From contig JAVTVY010033749.1 of assembly GCA_036873755.1 (NCBI GenBank), forward strand, positions 1 to 64,000: a stretch of 64,000 bases of DNA, given 5' to 3'. The DNA comes from Hanleya hanleyi (lineage: Eukaryota > Mollusca > Polyplacophora > Lepidopleurida > Hanleyidae). The position numbers and the translations under genes are program-made. The number at the start of each line of letters is the position of its first letter. Positions within the stretch are counted from its first letter, which is position 1. The notes beneath the pieces were generated by a model that was given only the letters and a program-made list of their open reading frames with translations, had not been told where the DNA came from and made no database searches. Of this stretch, positions 54,138 through 63,785 are shown one piece after another.

Positions 54138-54610
54138 TCCATAGAAGCGGGAATGAAATGGAACGACGAAAGAGAAAATACCTTTCAGATGACGAACTCA
54201 ACCATTCTGGGGAAATAGATCTACCTACCCACTTGCGGAAACGGGTTAAATATAACGTATGGAAAAACATGTTCGGTAAACCTATCGCGAGAGATTGTAG
54301 GGTTGACATTGACGAGAGAAAACAGCGATATACAAGCCAAGGTTACGACGAGGATGAGTCTGGTGCAAATGCTATGGAGGATTATAGTCCAACGATGATG
54401 AAGACTTTACGTCAAAAATACTGCAATCTCCTCGTGAACATGCAAAAGCTACAAACCGATTATATTCATAACGAGATCTTGAAAACAACGAGGCGTCTGC
54501 AAACGATATACGACATAGACTACGAGGAAGCACTCAGACAGACGATTAAGATGCGGAAATGCTTATTCGATAAGTTGATTGATGACGGTGATAGCGAGGA
54601 CTCCGAATAA
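54134..54610 (+). CDS. Acidic ORF overlapping the ATPase by ATGA, 158 residues
   Basis: The ATG at 54,134 overlaps the ATPase stop (ATGA, 54,134-54,137), a layout that allows termination-reinitiation. The protein starts MIHRSGNEMERRKRKYLSDD, has a basic patch and a long helical region (KTLRQKYCNLLVNMQKLQTD, then EEALRQTIKMRKCLFDKL), and ends in acidic DDGDSEDSE. No family recognised. The helical centre could be a coiled coil. An earlier in-frame ATG at 54,053 would lengthen it by 27 residues but would overlap the ATPase more. A poly(A) signal (AATAAA, 54,735-54,740) follows the stop by about 125 bases. It is open and maintained, so probably a real gene. Confidence 0.6.
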   Translation: MIHRSGNEMERRKRKYLSDDELNHSGEIDLPTHLRKRVKYNVWKNMFGKPIARDCRVDIDERKQRYTSQGYDEDESGANAMEDYSPTMMKTLRQKYCNLLVNMQKLQTDYIHNEILKTTRRLQTIYDIDYEEALRQTIKMRKCLFDKLIDDGDSEDSE

Positions 54611-55039
54611 AGACCCTAGTGGAAATATTCGCACATAAACATTGAATGAAAGGCTAGATGTCGAAATGCTACCCGCAATGGAGATGTATTTTATATAAGC
54701 AGTTTTCGCTCATTATTTGTACAGTGAGTTGATGAATAAAGCGATTATTCAGTAATCTTCGTATTGTCTTGTCTCTATTTTATACCAGTCATATAATTCC
54801 TCCTCCTCCTCCACCACCACACACACACACACACAAACCCTCCTCCTCCTCCTCATAAAAGAGTACATAAAAAGACAAGGCAATGACATACTTTGACATT
54901 TTTTATTTATCCACGAAGTATAAATGCGAATTGTTCCTTTTTCAAGCAATGTCACAGATTTTCCAAGTATATGGTTTCATGTTCTTTGCATGTATCGTCC
55001 TCTTACGAGTCGATGAACATAAAAATATATACAATCATT
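54611..55039. other. Convergent intergenic region
   Basis: Holds poly(A) signals for both directions (AATAAA at 54,735 plus; AAATAAA on minus near 54,900-54,910) and CTCCTC/CACACA microsatellites at 54,797-54,855. No gene. Confidence 0.5.
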
Positions 55040-55840
55040 TCACTGGTACTCGTTCACTCTCCATTGTCGTGACCTCGTCTCAGCGTCTATCATATATTCG
55101 CTCGCGTAACGGATAACGTTCAAGGCTTTCTCAACGTCCTCTACACAGTTTTTCAAATTTGACCACATAGTCAGGTCCAAAGTCTGTCCGTCTTTTGTTG
55201 GATGAATTTTGTTGCGCCTATTCTCATCCGTCTTCCAGCGACGAACATGAATTTTATCCTGTCCTCGGTAGAAGCTGTAACTCAAGTACACGTCTTCTGA
55301 CAACGGCAAAGGTTCGGCATTGTCTACGCGTTTCACTATCAGGTCGTCGATCGTAACGATATAGTCCGTCAACTTCATCCAACCTTCCCGCGATAAACGT
55401 ATTGTCTTTATATGGGGCAAAGGGTCGGAGTCGGCTACATCTATACTCTCGGTAATATCTATGCAGGCGTGCCCTTTAGAGGTTCCCACATTGACGAAGA
55501 TATTGTACCCCAAATGGAACCCAGTCATGAAGATGTATCCAACATCAACGATAGAAGTCTTCTTAAGTTCAGGCTGTAGCAGTTGGGCTAATGTAATGTT
55601 GCCAGTCTCCTGTAGAGCTTCCACAAACGCATAAAAGGCCTTCGGACCTCGTTTAGGTATCAAGTTCAACAAATGCCGCACTCAACTACTCGTTGTCTTC
55701 TCAGCCATAATGTCTTCGTACATTTCCATCGTTAATATCGCATTTCGCCTTAGCGAATCACATATTGCGGACACACATGTTATCTTTTTGATGAGAATCA
55801 AAAGATTTTCGCGAATTGCTTGTCGGTGGACCTCTTCCAT
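55040..55840 (-). pseudogene. CARD domain fused to a PC4-like protein, one nonsense codon
   Basis: The minus frame from ATG at 55,840 has 266 codons with a single TGA at 55,682-55,684 (codon 53). Before the stop: MEEVHRQAIREN, leucine-rich helices and MYEDIMAEKT. After it: HLLNLIPKRGPKAFYAFVEA and LAQLLQPEL. Spacing of these helices, with the P-K-R-G-P-x-A-F turn, is that of a CARD death-fold domain (about residues 1-92). The rest carries IKTIRLSREGWMKL and PTKDGQTLDLTMWSNLKNCV, the two-part PC4-like pattern shared with the viral relics, which lack the CARD. CARDs bind caspases and innate adaptors, so host-signalling interference is a possible role; that is inference. Whether TGA is a dead allele, read through, or splits two proteins is open. 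Confidence 0.75.
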
Positions 55841-55900
55841 CGTGCTATCGGTGACGCGTTCGAATAGTAGCGACAGTATGATATGTTAAGGCTAATCGTC

Positions 55901-55908
55901 CTTATATA
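55901..55908 (-). promoter_or_regulatory. TATA box of the CARD/PC4-like gene
   Basis: TATATAAG on the minus strand, 61-68 bases before the ATG at 55,840. The same distance separates TATA and ATG in the ATPase gene on the other strand. Confidence 0.55.
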
Positions 55909-57300
55909 TGAAATATTGAGGTAATAATGACGTATGACTGTCAAATGGCCGCATTTATGAAGACTTTCCTATTTTATCGACGTTACTTTCGGTCGACCTA
56001 ATTTTCGCGTGGACGTATTCCATGTCCGGTTAAGTAAGTAAACGGAGCGTATTTCTACGCCGAATAGAGGCGAAACTTACGGAGATACGATAAATTCGTA
56101 TAGCAGCTTTACGGTAGACCCCTACACGAGGAATACAACGCCGCAAACCGTGAGTCCGTATGTCGCTTATTTCTCGAGAAATCGCCGAATCACGTGACAC
56201 CCATTATCGTCTAATTGCGGCGAAAGTTACCGTCAGGCGATAGAATTGTATTAGGACATTTATCGCGCATCTATACGAGAGGAATACGACGCCGTAAGCC
56301 GCGAGTCGCTATCATTCTTAGTTCCCGAGATATCGCCATGGGTAATTTATGGAAAATTCGACGAAAATCGGCAAAGTCCAAAAAAAAAAAAAAAAAAAAA
56401 AAATCGAAAAATTGTTTTGGTCTGAAACGAAATTTCTAGGCTTTAGGCGTATAATTACGGATTCTGTCTATTTATCGAGTATATCTTAATGAAGTTTACG
56501 GGAAAACATAGTCGTCTCAGTGAACCAACCAATCGTGCGTGACGAAGTATATATCAAACATCGCCGCAGTTGCCCTCGGGCTACAACCACTCGTGCGTGA
56601 CAAAGTGTATCCTTGTAACACTCATTATACCTTACATACCTTTGTAATATATATCTAGTCGTAATTCGCTTGACTGCTTAGGTCGCATTGAGAATGGTGC
56701 CATACACGTCCTGATCATGATTACATATATATATATCGTCCGCTTGATAATAATGATGTGAATATCTGGAGGACTAGTATGGTATGTCACCTAGATATGT
56801 TATAAATCATTCGTCGTCTTGTATGACTGAGTATCAAAAGCATCATAAGGTTATAAATCGCGCTCCTAGTTGGCTGACTTCGCTATGACGTCAGGGGTGT
56901 GTCGAAATTGGTATCCCCACTGAACTCTTTTTCACGGTTCCGGTGAGTGAGAGATCTTAGTCAACAAAGCGGTTCACCTTAAATTGAATTAACTTTACGG
57001 ATAAGCCGCGGAGGATGTCCGTTTGGATACTCTACCTATGTAAATAAGGAAATGTCCTCTACCCATGTAAGGAAAAACTTCACATAGTATAAGTTTAGCA
57101 ATAGGCTCTTAACCTATGAGGAAAACCAAATGTGCTGAAAAGCTTATCCATAATAATCGTTTGAAGGTAGTCCTCAGTTCATCCTCTTAATGTACGTATG
57201 TCTTTTCGACGTTGTCACAAGCTATTTTATATTAAGAGAAAGGTGTTATCAAGCTCCTTAAATATACCATTAGTTGAGTCTAAAAATAGAGCTGATGTCA
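55909..57300. other. Non-coding right part of the Polinton-like element
   Basis: No frame over 75 codons. Two similar blocks (CGCCGAATAGAGGCGAAACT... and AATTGCGGCGAAAGTTACCG..., about 120 bp apart at 56,060-56,340) with CGAGAAATCGCCG words suggest a duplicated regulatory or decayed coding region. A 20-plus A run is at 56,380. Confidence 0.45.
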
Positions 57301-57307
57301 CCTTCAA

Positions 57308-57720
57308 AGGGTAAATAGATGATTCGAGAACACCGCGAGGAATTTATCACCAGTGTGGAAGATGAGTGACAGTAATAATTAAAATCATTCGTGCGAGACG
57401 TAGTGTCGTTTTATAATAGACTCAAACAATGCCATATATGTCCTCCGGCTATAGACACGGTCCGCTGAACAGATATGGAACGCCGCCTGCTTTCATTAGT
57501 CACGCTCCACCGATAGGGCAATAGATGATTCGAGAACACCGCGAGGAATTTATCAACAGTGTGGAAGATGAGTGACAGTAATAATTAAAATCATTCGTGC
57601 GAGACGTAGTGTCGTTTTATAATAGAGTCAAACAATGCCATATATGTCCTCCGGCTATAGACACGGTCCGCTGAACAGATATGGAACGCCGCCTGCTTTC
57701 ATTAGTCACGCTCCACCGAT
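57308..57720. repeat. Tandem repeat, 2 x 206 bp, in the Polinton-like element
   Basis: Units start ATAGATGATTCGAGAACACC and end GTCACGCTCCACCGAT. They differ at only about three sites. The end of each unit (TAGACACGGTCCGCTGAAC...GTCACGCTCC) resembles the inner end of the terminal inverted repeat, as if arm material had been duplicated inwards. Confidence 0.9.
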
Positions 57721-57908
57721 CTACTTCATCGGCTTCCCGGCTTCCCTGTTTCAGAATTGTCCTTATATATATATATTTCTAACTATAGACTAAGAGTATA
57801 TTCTTAGTTTGATTGATTACCAGATGTGTAAGATGAGACGTCGAGTGGTGCGGAACGTAATCACCGTGTTCTATACGCAAACTTCCCGAATTAGCCGCGG
57901 GCTTTCAT

Positions 57909-58326
57909 TAGTCACGCTCCATCGCTAATTATAGACACGGACCGCTGAACGGATATAGAACACCGCGAACACTTCACACGCTATAGTCATGGTTCGGTGA
58001 ACACCGCACCTCCGGGTTATAGGTCTATATATAGACGATGAACACCGCACCTTCGGGCTATAAGTATGGCTCCATAAATAGACCATACCGCAAAAAAGCT
58101 ATAGACACGGTCCGCTGAGCGGACATAAAACACCGCAAACACCTCGGGCTATTGTCGCGATCCGGTGAACAGACCCTGACCTACAACCCCTTGGGCTATG
58201 TTCGTGACACTCTCGATAGACGAACACCGCGCGACTTCGACCTATTCATGACGTCACCTCGACCTACTTATGCCGTCATCGGCTTCCCGGCTTCCATGGC
58301 CGTCAACCGGCTAATCATGTTCTACT
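57909..58326 (-). repeat. Right terminal inverted repeat of the Polinton-like element
   Basis: Inverted match of 52,214-52,632 with about 5% differences, ending CATGTTCTACT before GACAAA. Confidence 0.88.
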
Positions 58327-58997
58327 GACAAACTCTTTAAATGAGAGAGGATACAACGAAAACGTCTGTTGAATATTAACCCGATTTATTGTAAATTCAT
58401 TCCACCTAACTTAGGAATGACCGGCATCATTTGGTAGGCAGACTATTCTGTAAAAAGTCATTTTTCGGAACTGGAGATAGCAATAACTATTATCGGAAGC
58501 ATGAGCCTCTGTAAGACCTGATGGTACTGCCATCAGGGAGACCTGGTGTTACTAGTCTGACTATAATGTGCCGTTCATTCCGTTATATACAATACTAGAC
58601 GTTTACAATGTCAATTTAACCCGACATAGATGTTCTTACACTTCGGTACAATTATGACAGACAGATCACAAATCTGTCTCATTACATAATTCAGCCGTCA
58701 AAGCCAAGGTTAAATCATTATACTTATATAAGCGGTTTCTACGTTATCTGTATAAATCTGAACTTACATAATTAATTCTCACAAAATAATTGTGTTTACA
58801 ATAACCGACCTGAAGGGTCATGGAATAGTATTTCGGAAATAGGTTTGTCAAAACACATCATAATACCAAGGTTTGCATGCACACAGAGTTACATAAAATT
58901 GTTAAATGAAAAGTCGAAATTTATGCGTTTATATGGTGGTCCAGAATCGACATCTTACATATCTTTTATCCATTTATATGGTGGTCAAGAATCGACA

Positions 58998-59280
58998 TTT
59001 CATAATATGTTGAAAACTTTTTGACATATGTGCAAAAGTTTTCAACATATGTGGAATAGTTAATTTATTTGACATATGTGCAAAACTTTTCAACATATAT
59101 GTATGTCTAAAACTTTTATACATATGTCGAAAAAAAGTTTTTTACGCATATGTCTAAAACTTTTCCACATATGTGTAAAACTTTTACACATATGTATAAA
59201 ACTTTTCAACATAAGTGAAATAGTTAATTTATTTCACATATGTGCAAAACTTTTCCACATATGTCTAAAAGCTGCGACTT
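58998..59280. repeat. ACATATG array, middle
   Basis: About ten ACATATG words with AAAACTTTT spacers. Its first units are the inverted complement of the left-terminal array (TATTCCACATATGTTGAAAA), so an inner boundary of the composite lies here. Confidence 0.85.
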
Positions 59281-62146
59281 CTGCCGTAGACACCGACTGC
59301 TCCCTGGTATCGTTTCGCAAATAAAGGAACAGTCTGTCCACAGTAATAACATGGTATTCAGTAAGGCTGACTTTGAAATGGTTATGAAACGTTTTTACTT
59401 CTATAACGTGGGATAATGGATGTTTCAGACCCACAGAGTGCGCAGGGTCCCCAAGACAAACTGTCAGGCTACTGGGAACGCACTCGGGCACTGATCCTGC
59501 CCAACGAGGGAGTTCGATTCAACCTGTCACCTTGTCTGGATCAAGGAGGTTGGAAAGGAAGACCTGTAATGACAACCAAAGCAAATTAATGCAATACTGA
59601 CATATAATTCTTTGAGCAGGTATACAGGATTCAAATCGTGGTAGCGTACAATCCCTGCAAAGAAGATACCTACTCTATGAATTATCTGTACTCTTATAGT
59701 TATCATTAACCGAAGTTCAATAGAAAATATATACAAAATATACATAGCCCTAGCTATAACGCGAGCAGGCCTGGTCACAGCCACATTCTGGTCACGACCG
59801 GTTCTCTCATGGATGGGTCCAGCTTCTATCTTCCTTCCCCAGGGCTTTGCAGTAGGATCCAGCGTCTATCGTCCTTCCCCAGGTATACGTGGAAAGGTCC
59901 AGCGGCTATCTTCCTTCCCCAGGTCTTCGTTCACTCCCGTATGGATGAACACTGCGTCGTGTCTCGTCTTACACGACTAGGCCCCTCCGTGGTTAAGTCC
60001 AACGTGTATCTTCCTTCCCCCGGTCTTCCTCCCTCGGGTGGTATGGACTTCTCGTCGTCGTCGTGTCTCGTCTTACACGACTAAGCCCCTCCAAGCGTTG
60101 ATAACCGTCAATGGATGCGGACGGCCTGGGCACGACAGTACTATCACAGTACAAAGGCTTCTACGGCACCGGCCCGTCTCTCTGTAACACCGCAGGACTA
60201 TTCAACTGCACGGCTCACCACAGCAGCAGACGGCACCCCTCGTAGGAATACACCCCCAGGCTTCAGCGACCCCGCTCACGGCGACTCACTCCGCGGCCCC
60301 GCTACAAGGACGAATCATCAAGGCTAGAGTTCACGGCTACACGGTCCACATAGGATCGGACATCAATAACACACGGTGGATAGGCAGGCACCTGGTCTAG
60401 TAACCCTCTCCCTATACTACTGTATGGGCACCTGGAATCGGCACCCTCCTTCTATACTACTGTATGGTCAACTAGTATAGGAACCCTCCTTCTATACTAC
60501 TGTATGGTCAGTTGATCCTTGAACCCTCTCTCTATACTACTGCAGGGTCTTCCGCAATAGATGGGCATCAGGTCTAGGATTCCCCCTCTATATACTACTG
60601 TATGAGACAGTAGTAATCTATCATTAGCCGTGAATTACTCAATATGTGTACAGGTTGGTGAGAGACTGTACTTATGGAGGCGTGAATGAATAATCGCTTA
60701 TCGTACGATTGCCTGGGTAGATGTATATTTATCAAGCTATAGGCTCGAACCTATAGCTTGTGGGTGCTAGCGTGAATGTATTTCAACCCGTGGGTTGTGG
60801 TTTAAGTACATGTGTGCATGAATAATTGTTTATGTAGGAACTGTGTATGATTTGGTTTAGCTATGTCCTCTTCACAGAGACTCGCATCTCCTACCGGATA
60901 TAGCTTAATAGATACACTAACCACAGCGCAATCCCTGAACAACTGTGCGATACGGTTGAAGGCAAGGAGAGATGCGGCTAATGTATGGCCATGCTATCGA
61001 CACTAACGCCGTTAGTTAATTCCCAGAGCTGAGCCTGTACTAGCGTACAGTAGAGATTAAGAATAACCATTGGCGATAAGTGTCTATACTCTAACTTCCA
61101 GCGCAATATCCGTTCAACTGTGCGATGCGGTTGAAGGCGGATAGAGATCGAAGCAGAGTAAACACAGCCCGGGCATGTGAATGTAAGTGTGTGTAATGAA
61201 TGCTACGATGTTATAATATTCGGCGGCCTGGTCACGGCCCGGCGGCGGCACAAATTCGGCGGCGGCACTTCTCCAATTCGGCGGCGGCCTTTCTCCGGCC
61301 CGGCAATGTATTGGATTTCTTCTCCCCAAATGATTTGTGCGTGTTCTCACCTCGAAGTTTCTGCTCGTCTCTGTCGTTTCAGCGGGAGTCCGGCTTATAT
61401 AGGGCTACCGCTCTTCTGTGGATAAAGGTAGAAACAGACGTCGAAGATTCCAGCGCCCTCTTTATTGTCAGATTACAACACTTCCCGATTAGTTTATCTG
61501 GACTTCGCTGGATAAATATGGCTATGGAGGAACAAACCATAATTCATAATGGACGTAACTGATAAATCTCAGCTTCCAACTCCCTCTAGTTAATTCATAC
61601 GACGACCGCAAAGTTCACTGTCCCTAATCTGCATATTCACTAAAACCGACTTCCGGATTCCTGACTGACGTCATCCACAGCGAAGCGAGTAGCTCACCAG
61701 GGTCCCTTCCACCGTCCCGACTGGTCGTTTGAGATAACTTCACCGGGACTTCGAGGCATTGTCCGTCTCTCGGATTATTATAGTTCATTCTAGGAAAATT
61801 ACAGTGTTGAATTCCACCAGGTAAGTGAACCGCACACATAAACATAATGTAACTTTCGATTTCACATAGTCACGTATCATTCAGAAGCTGTGATTTATTA
61901 AAGGGGATCCCAAGGGGTCGTTGTCAACCTGCACTTTCGTTACAGCTATAAGAGACTGAGCCCGTGTGTTTGTTTATCTGTGACCTAGCTGATTACTCCT
62001 ACACGACCATATTTCGATCCTGTATTCGAGATCAATGCGTTGTTAATTCAGGCTTTGTTCCTATCCCTCCCCCGCTCTCCTCTTTCATTACGTTCATTTC
62101 AAGTTTGCATGGACCCACCGTACTCTATAACACATATAGCTACCGC
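59281..62146. other. Non-coding DNA with several small repeats
   Basis: A CTATCTTCCTTCCCCAGG motif recurs at 59,828, 59,868, 59,909 and 60,008, twice paired with GTCTCGTCTTACACGACTA. A 60-bp unit with TATACTACTGTATGG is repeated five times at 60,400-60,610. A perfect 11-bp hairpin CAAGCTATAGG...CCTATAGCTTG is at 60,735-60,762. GGTTGAAGGC-centred blocks at 60,930-60,975 and 61,100-61,145 are duplicates. GGCGGCGGC-rich DNA at 61,225-61,300 resembles a CpG-rich promoter. No coding frame could be supported. Confidence 0.5.
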
Positions 62147-62287
62147 ACACAGGGGCTTGTTTTTGGTGAGTTATTAATTAGGATATTAATATCCATACTC
62201 TCCTCCTACTCATATTGATGGAGTAGGAGGAGAGTATATGAATATTAATATGATAAATAATAACTGACCAACAACAAGCCCCTGTGC
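62147..62287. mobile_element. Small hairpin element, about 140 bp
   Basis: CACAGGGGCTTGTT at the left mirrors AACAAGCCCCTGTG at the right. The inner arms GATATTAATATCCATACTCT and its complement, and CTCCTCCTACTC/GAGTAGGAGGAG, leave a 9-base loop. Almost the whole unit can fold as one hairpin. Confidence 0.85.
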
Positions 62288-62577
62288 TATACCGCAGTTT
62301 GTACGATTTGCGTTAGCTACAGTAGAGGTGTGTTTAGGGAAGATGGGCATGTATGGAACTTGAATCTACAATAATATAGTACTGTTATTATTATTATTAT
62401 TATAAGCTTCCGTGTCCTCACTGTAGTTTCACATTTCTCACATTGTCGGAGAGACGAAAAAACAAACCCCGAAGGGACAGGGCCATTTTGAAACGATCGT
62501 TAGATAACAAACATTCACGAGAGATTATACTACAGGGAGCAGTCTATTTCCTTCCCATTAACTCTCCTGACATTTAT
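62288..62577. other. Unassigned DNA
   Basis: Contains an ATT microsatellite at 62,388-62,402; nothing else recognised. Confidence 0.4.
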
Positions 62578-62870
62578 TTAACATATGTACAAAACTTTTG
62601 CACATATGTGGAAAAACACTTTATTTGACATATGTGGAAAAGTTTTGCACATATGTATAAAACTTTTCAACATATGTATAAAACTTTTCAACATATGTGA
62701 AATAGTTAATTTATTTTACATATGTGTAAAACTTTTCCACATATGTCTAAAACTTTTCAACATATGTGTAAAACTTTTGCACATATGTCTAAAAACTGTT
62801 TTTTACACATATGTAGAATTCTTTTGTACATATGTGCAAAACTTTTCAACATATGTGAAATAACTGATTA
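62578..62870. repeat. ACATATG array, right
   Basis: About twelve ACATATG words with AAAACTTTT-type spacers leading into the right terminal inverted repeat of the composite. Confidence 0.85.
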
Positions 62871-62897
62871 AATACTGAAACGGCTTGCCATACACGC

Positions 62898-63515
62898 GGG
62901 CATATGGATATATGGATCATTAAGGTTACAATCGTTCACAATCGTTGACTACTAGTTGTTCCGATGCATCGATGCATGCCCCGAGATCGTGAACTGAGTT
63001 CCGACCAATCAGGGTGAACCAATCAGGTATGAAGTATAATAATGTCAGTTATTTAGAATCAACAAAAGTTTAATCTCTCCTCAACATCCGAAGCACACAC
63101 ATGGTAGTCAAGGTCATACTGTTACAAGCTTTGCACTGAAGAAATACAGACACAAGTTACTGTCGACGACAAGGGTCAACATGAATAGCGATATACTGAG
63201 TGACTGAGGGAATATAATTAACGTCGCTTTCAACAATATTTTAATCATATCACGACGCTTGGGACTTGTTCCTTTTCACACATGAGAAACCCACGGGTAT
63301 ATACAGAGTCATATTCCTCTTTACCAGAAAACCCCACAGGTTTGAGGAGCTGAGGCCTATTCTTACCATGACATGAAGTGTGCACAACACCACCACAGGT
63401 CAACCCCGGGAGCCCCACGGCGCGGCGATACACTGAGCACAGGCCCTCAAAACAAGGGTTTGACGACGGGAATATATAGAGTGACACTTGTAGAATATGC
63501 TGATGTATTTTATTT
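62898..63515. other. Unassigned flank of the composite element
   Basis: No gene recognised. A minus frame of 80 codons at 63,245-63,487 lacks any motif. Confidence 0.4.
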
Positions 63516-63785
63516 GGAGAGTTAGAGAGACTGTTTTAATTGTCTCGATCAGATTGAAGACCAGGAACATGTATTATGTAGGTGTCCTGTTTATGAAGAC
63601 ATATGATTCAATTTTTTCCAAAAAGTTGAACTTATGTACGCTAATTTTAAATATATCAGTGATCTAGACAGAATGCTCTTTGTTCTCTCCAACCCGAGTG
63701 TTGCCCGTGTTACTGTCAGAACCTGCTATCAAATATTACGCAGGAGACAATATACTATACGCAGATGATATCAGTAGAACTGTTT
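63516..63785 (+). pseudogene. C-terminal tail of a LINE ORF2 (RT polyprotein)
   Basis: Plus-strand reading gives an ending with QIEDQEHVLCRCPVYEDI, the C-x-x-C/H-x-x-x-x-x-C zinc-knuckle region that closes the ORF2 of Jockey/CR1/I-type non-LTR retroelements. FQKVELMYANFKYISDLDRM and VRTCYQILRRRQ follow. An in-frame TGA interrupts it after EDI. The following GTGTAATTGTAT repeats (63,830-63,890) may be the element's 3' repeat tail. Only the last about 85 codons remain. Confidence 0.6.

Larger units (their letters stand above)
52214..58326. mobile_element. Polinton-like element, 6,113 bp, with CARD-PC4-like fusion
   Basis: Terminal inverted repeats of about 419 bp (52,214-52,632 and 57,909-58,326; about 95% identical) begin AGTAGAACATGATTAGCC, and 6-bp duplications GACAAA flank the element. 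AG termini, long arms and a 6-bp duplication are the Maverick/Polinton hallmarks, produced by a retroviral-type integrase. Inside are a Glu-rich ORF, a zinc-finger packaging ATPase and an overlapping acidic ORF on plus, and a convergent CARD/PC4-like gene on minus. About 2 kb at the right is non-coding. PolB, integrase, protease and capsid genes are not found, so it must depend on other elements. High arm identity and nearly intact genes point to a fairly young insertion. Confidence 0.85.
52055..59002. repeat. Direct repeat R, second copy, split by the Polinton-like element
   Basis: Left part 52,055-52,213 and right part 58,327-59,002 match the uninterrupted copy at 48,226-49,042. The break lies at GACAAA, present once in the intact copy and twice here. 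Confidence 0.88.
48068..62893. mobile_element. Large composite element with terminal inverted repeats, 14.8 kb
   Basis: GTATGGCAAGCCGTTTCAGT at 48,068 is mirrored at 62,874-62,893. The arms continue through TATTTAATC, GTTATT and ACATATGTTGAAAA (about 61 of 65 bases agree). ACGC flanks both ends (48,064-48,067 and 62,894-62,897), a possible 4-bp target duplication. Subterminal arrays of ACATATG words follow at both ends. Inside are two direct repeats, a 6.1-kb Polinton-like insertion and about 3.3 kb of non-coding DNA. No transposase is visible, so it would be non-autonomous, or an older element swollen by insertions. Without the Polinton-like element it would be about 8.7 kb. Confidence 0.65.

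Noticed and set aside
55040..55681. Treating the CARD/PC4-like gene as starting at 55,681
   Set aside because: That codon is GTG, not ATG, and would cut the CARD in half. The frame upstream to the ATG at 55,840 carries the rest of the domain with a single intervening stop and a TATA box in front.
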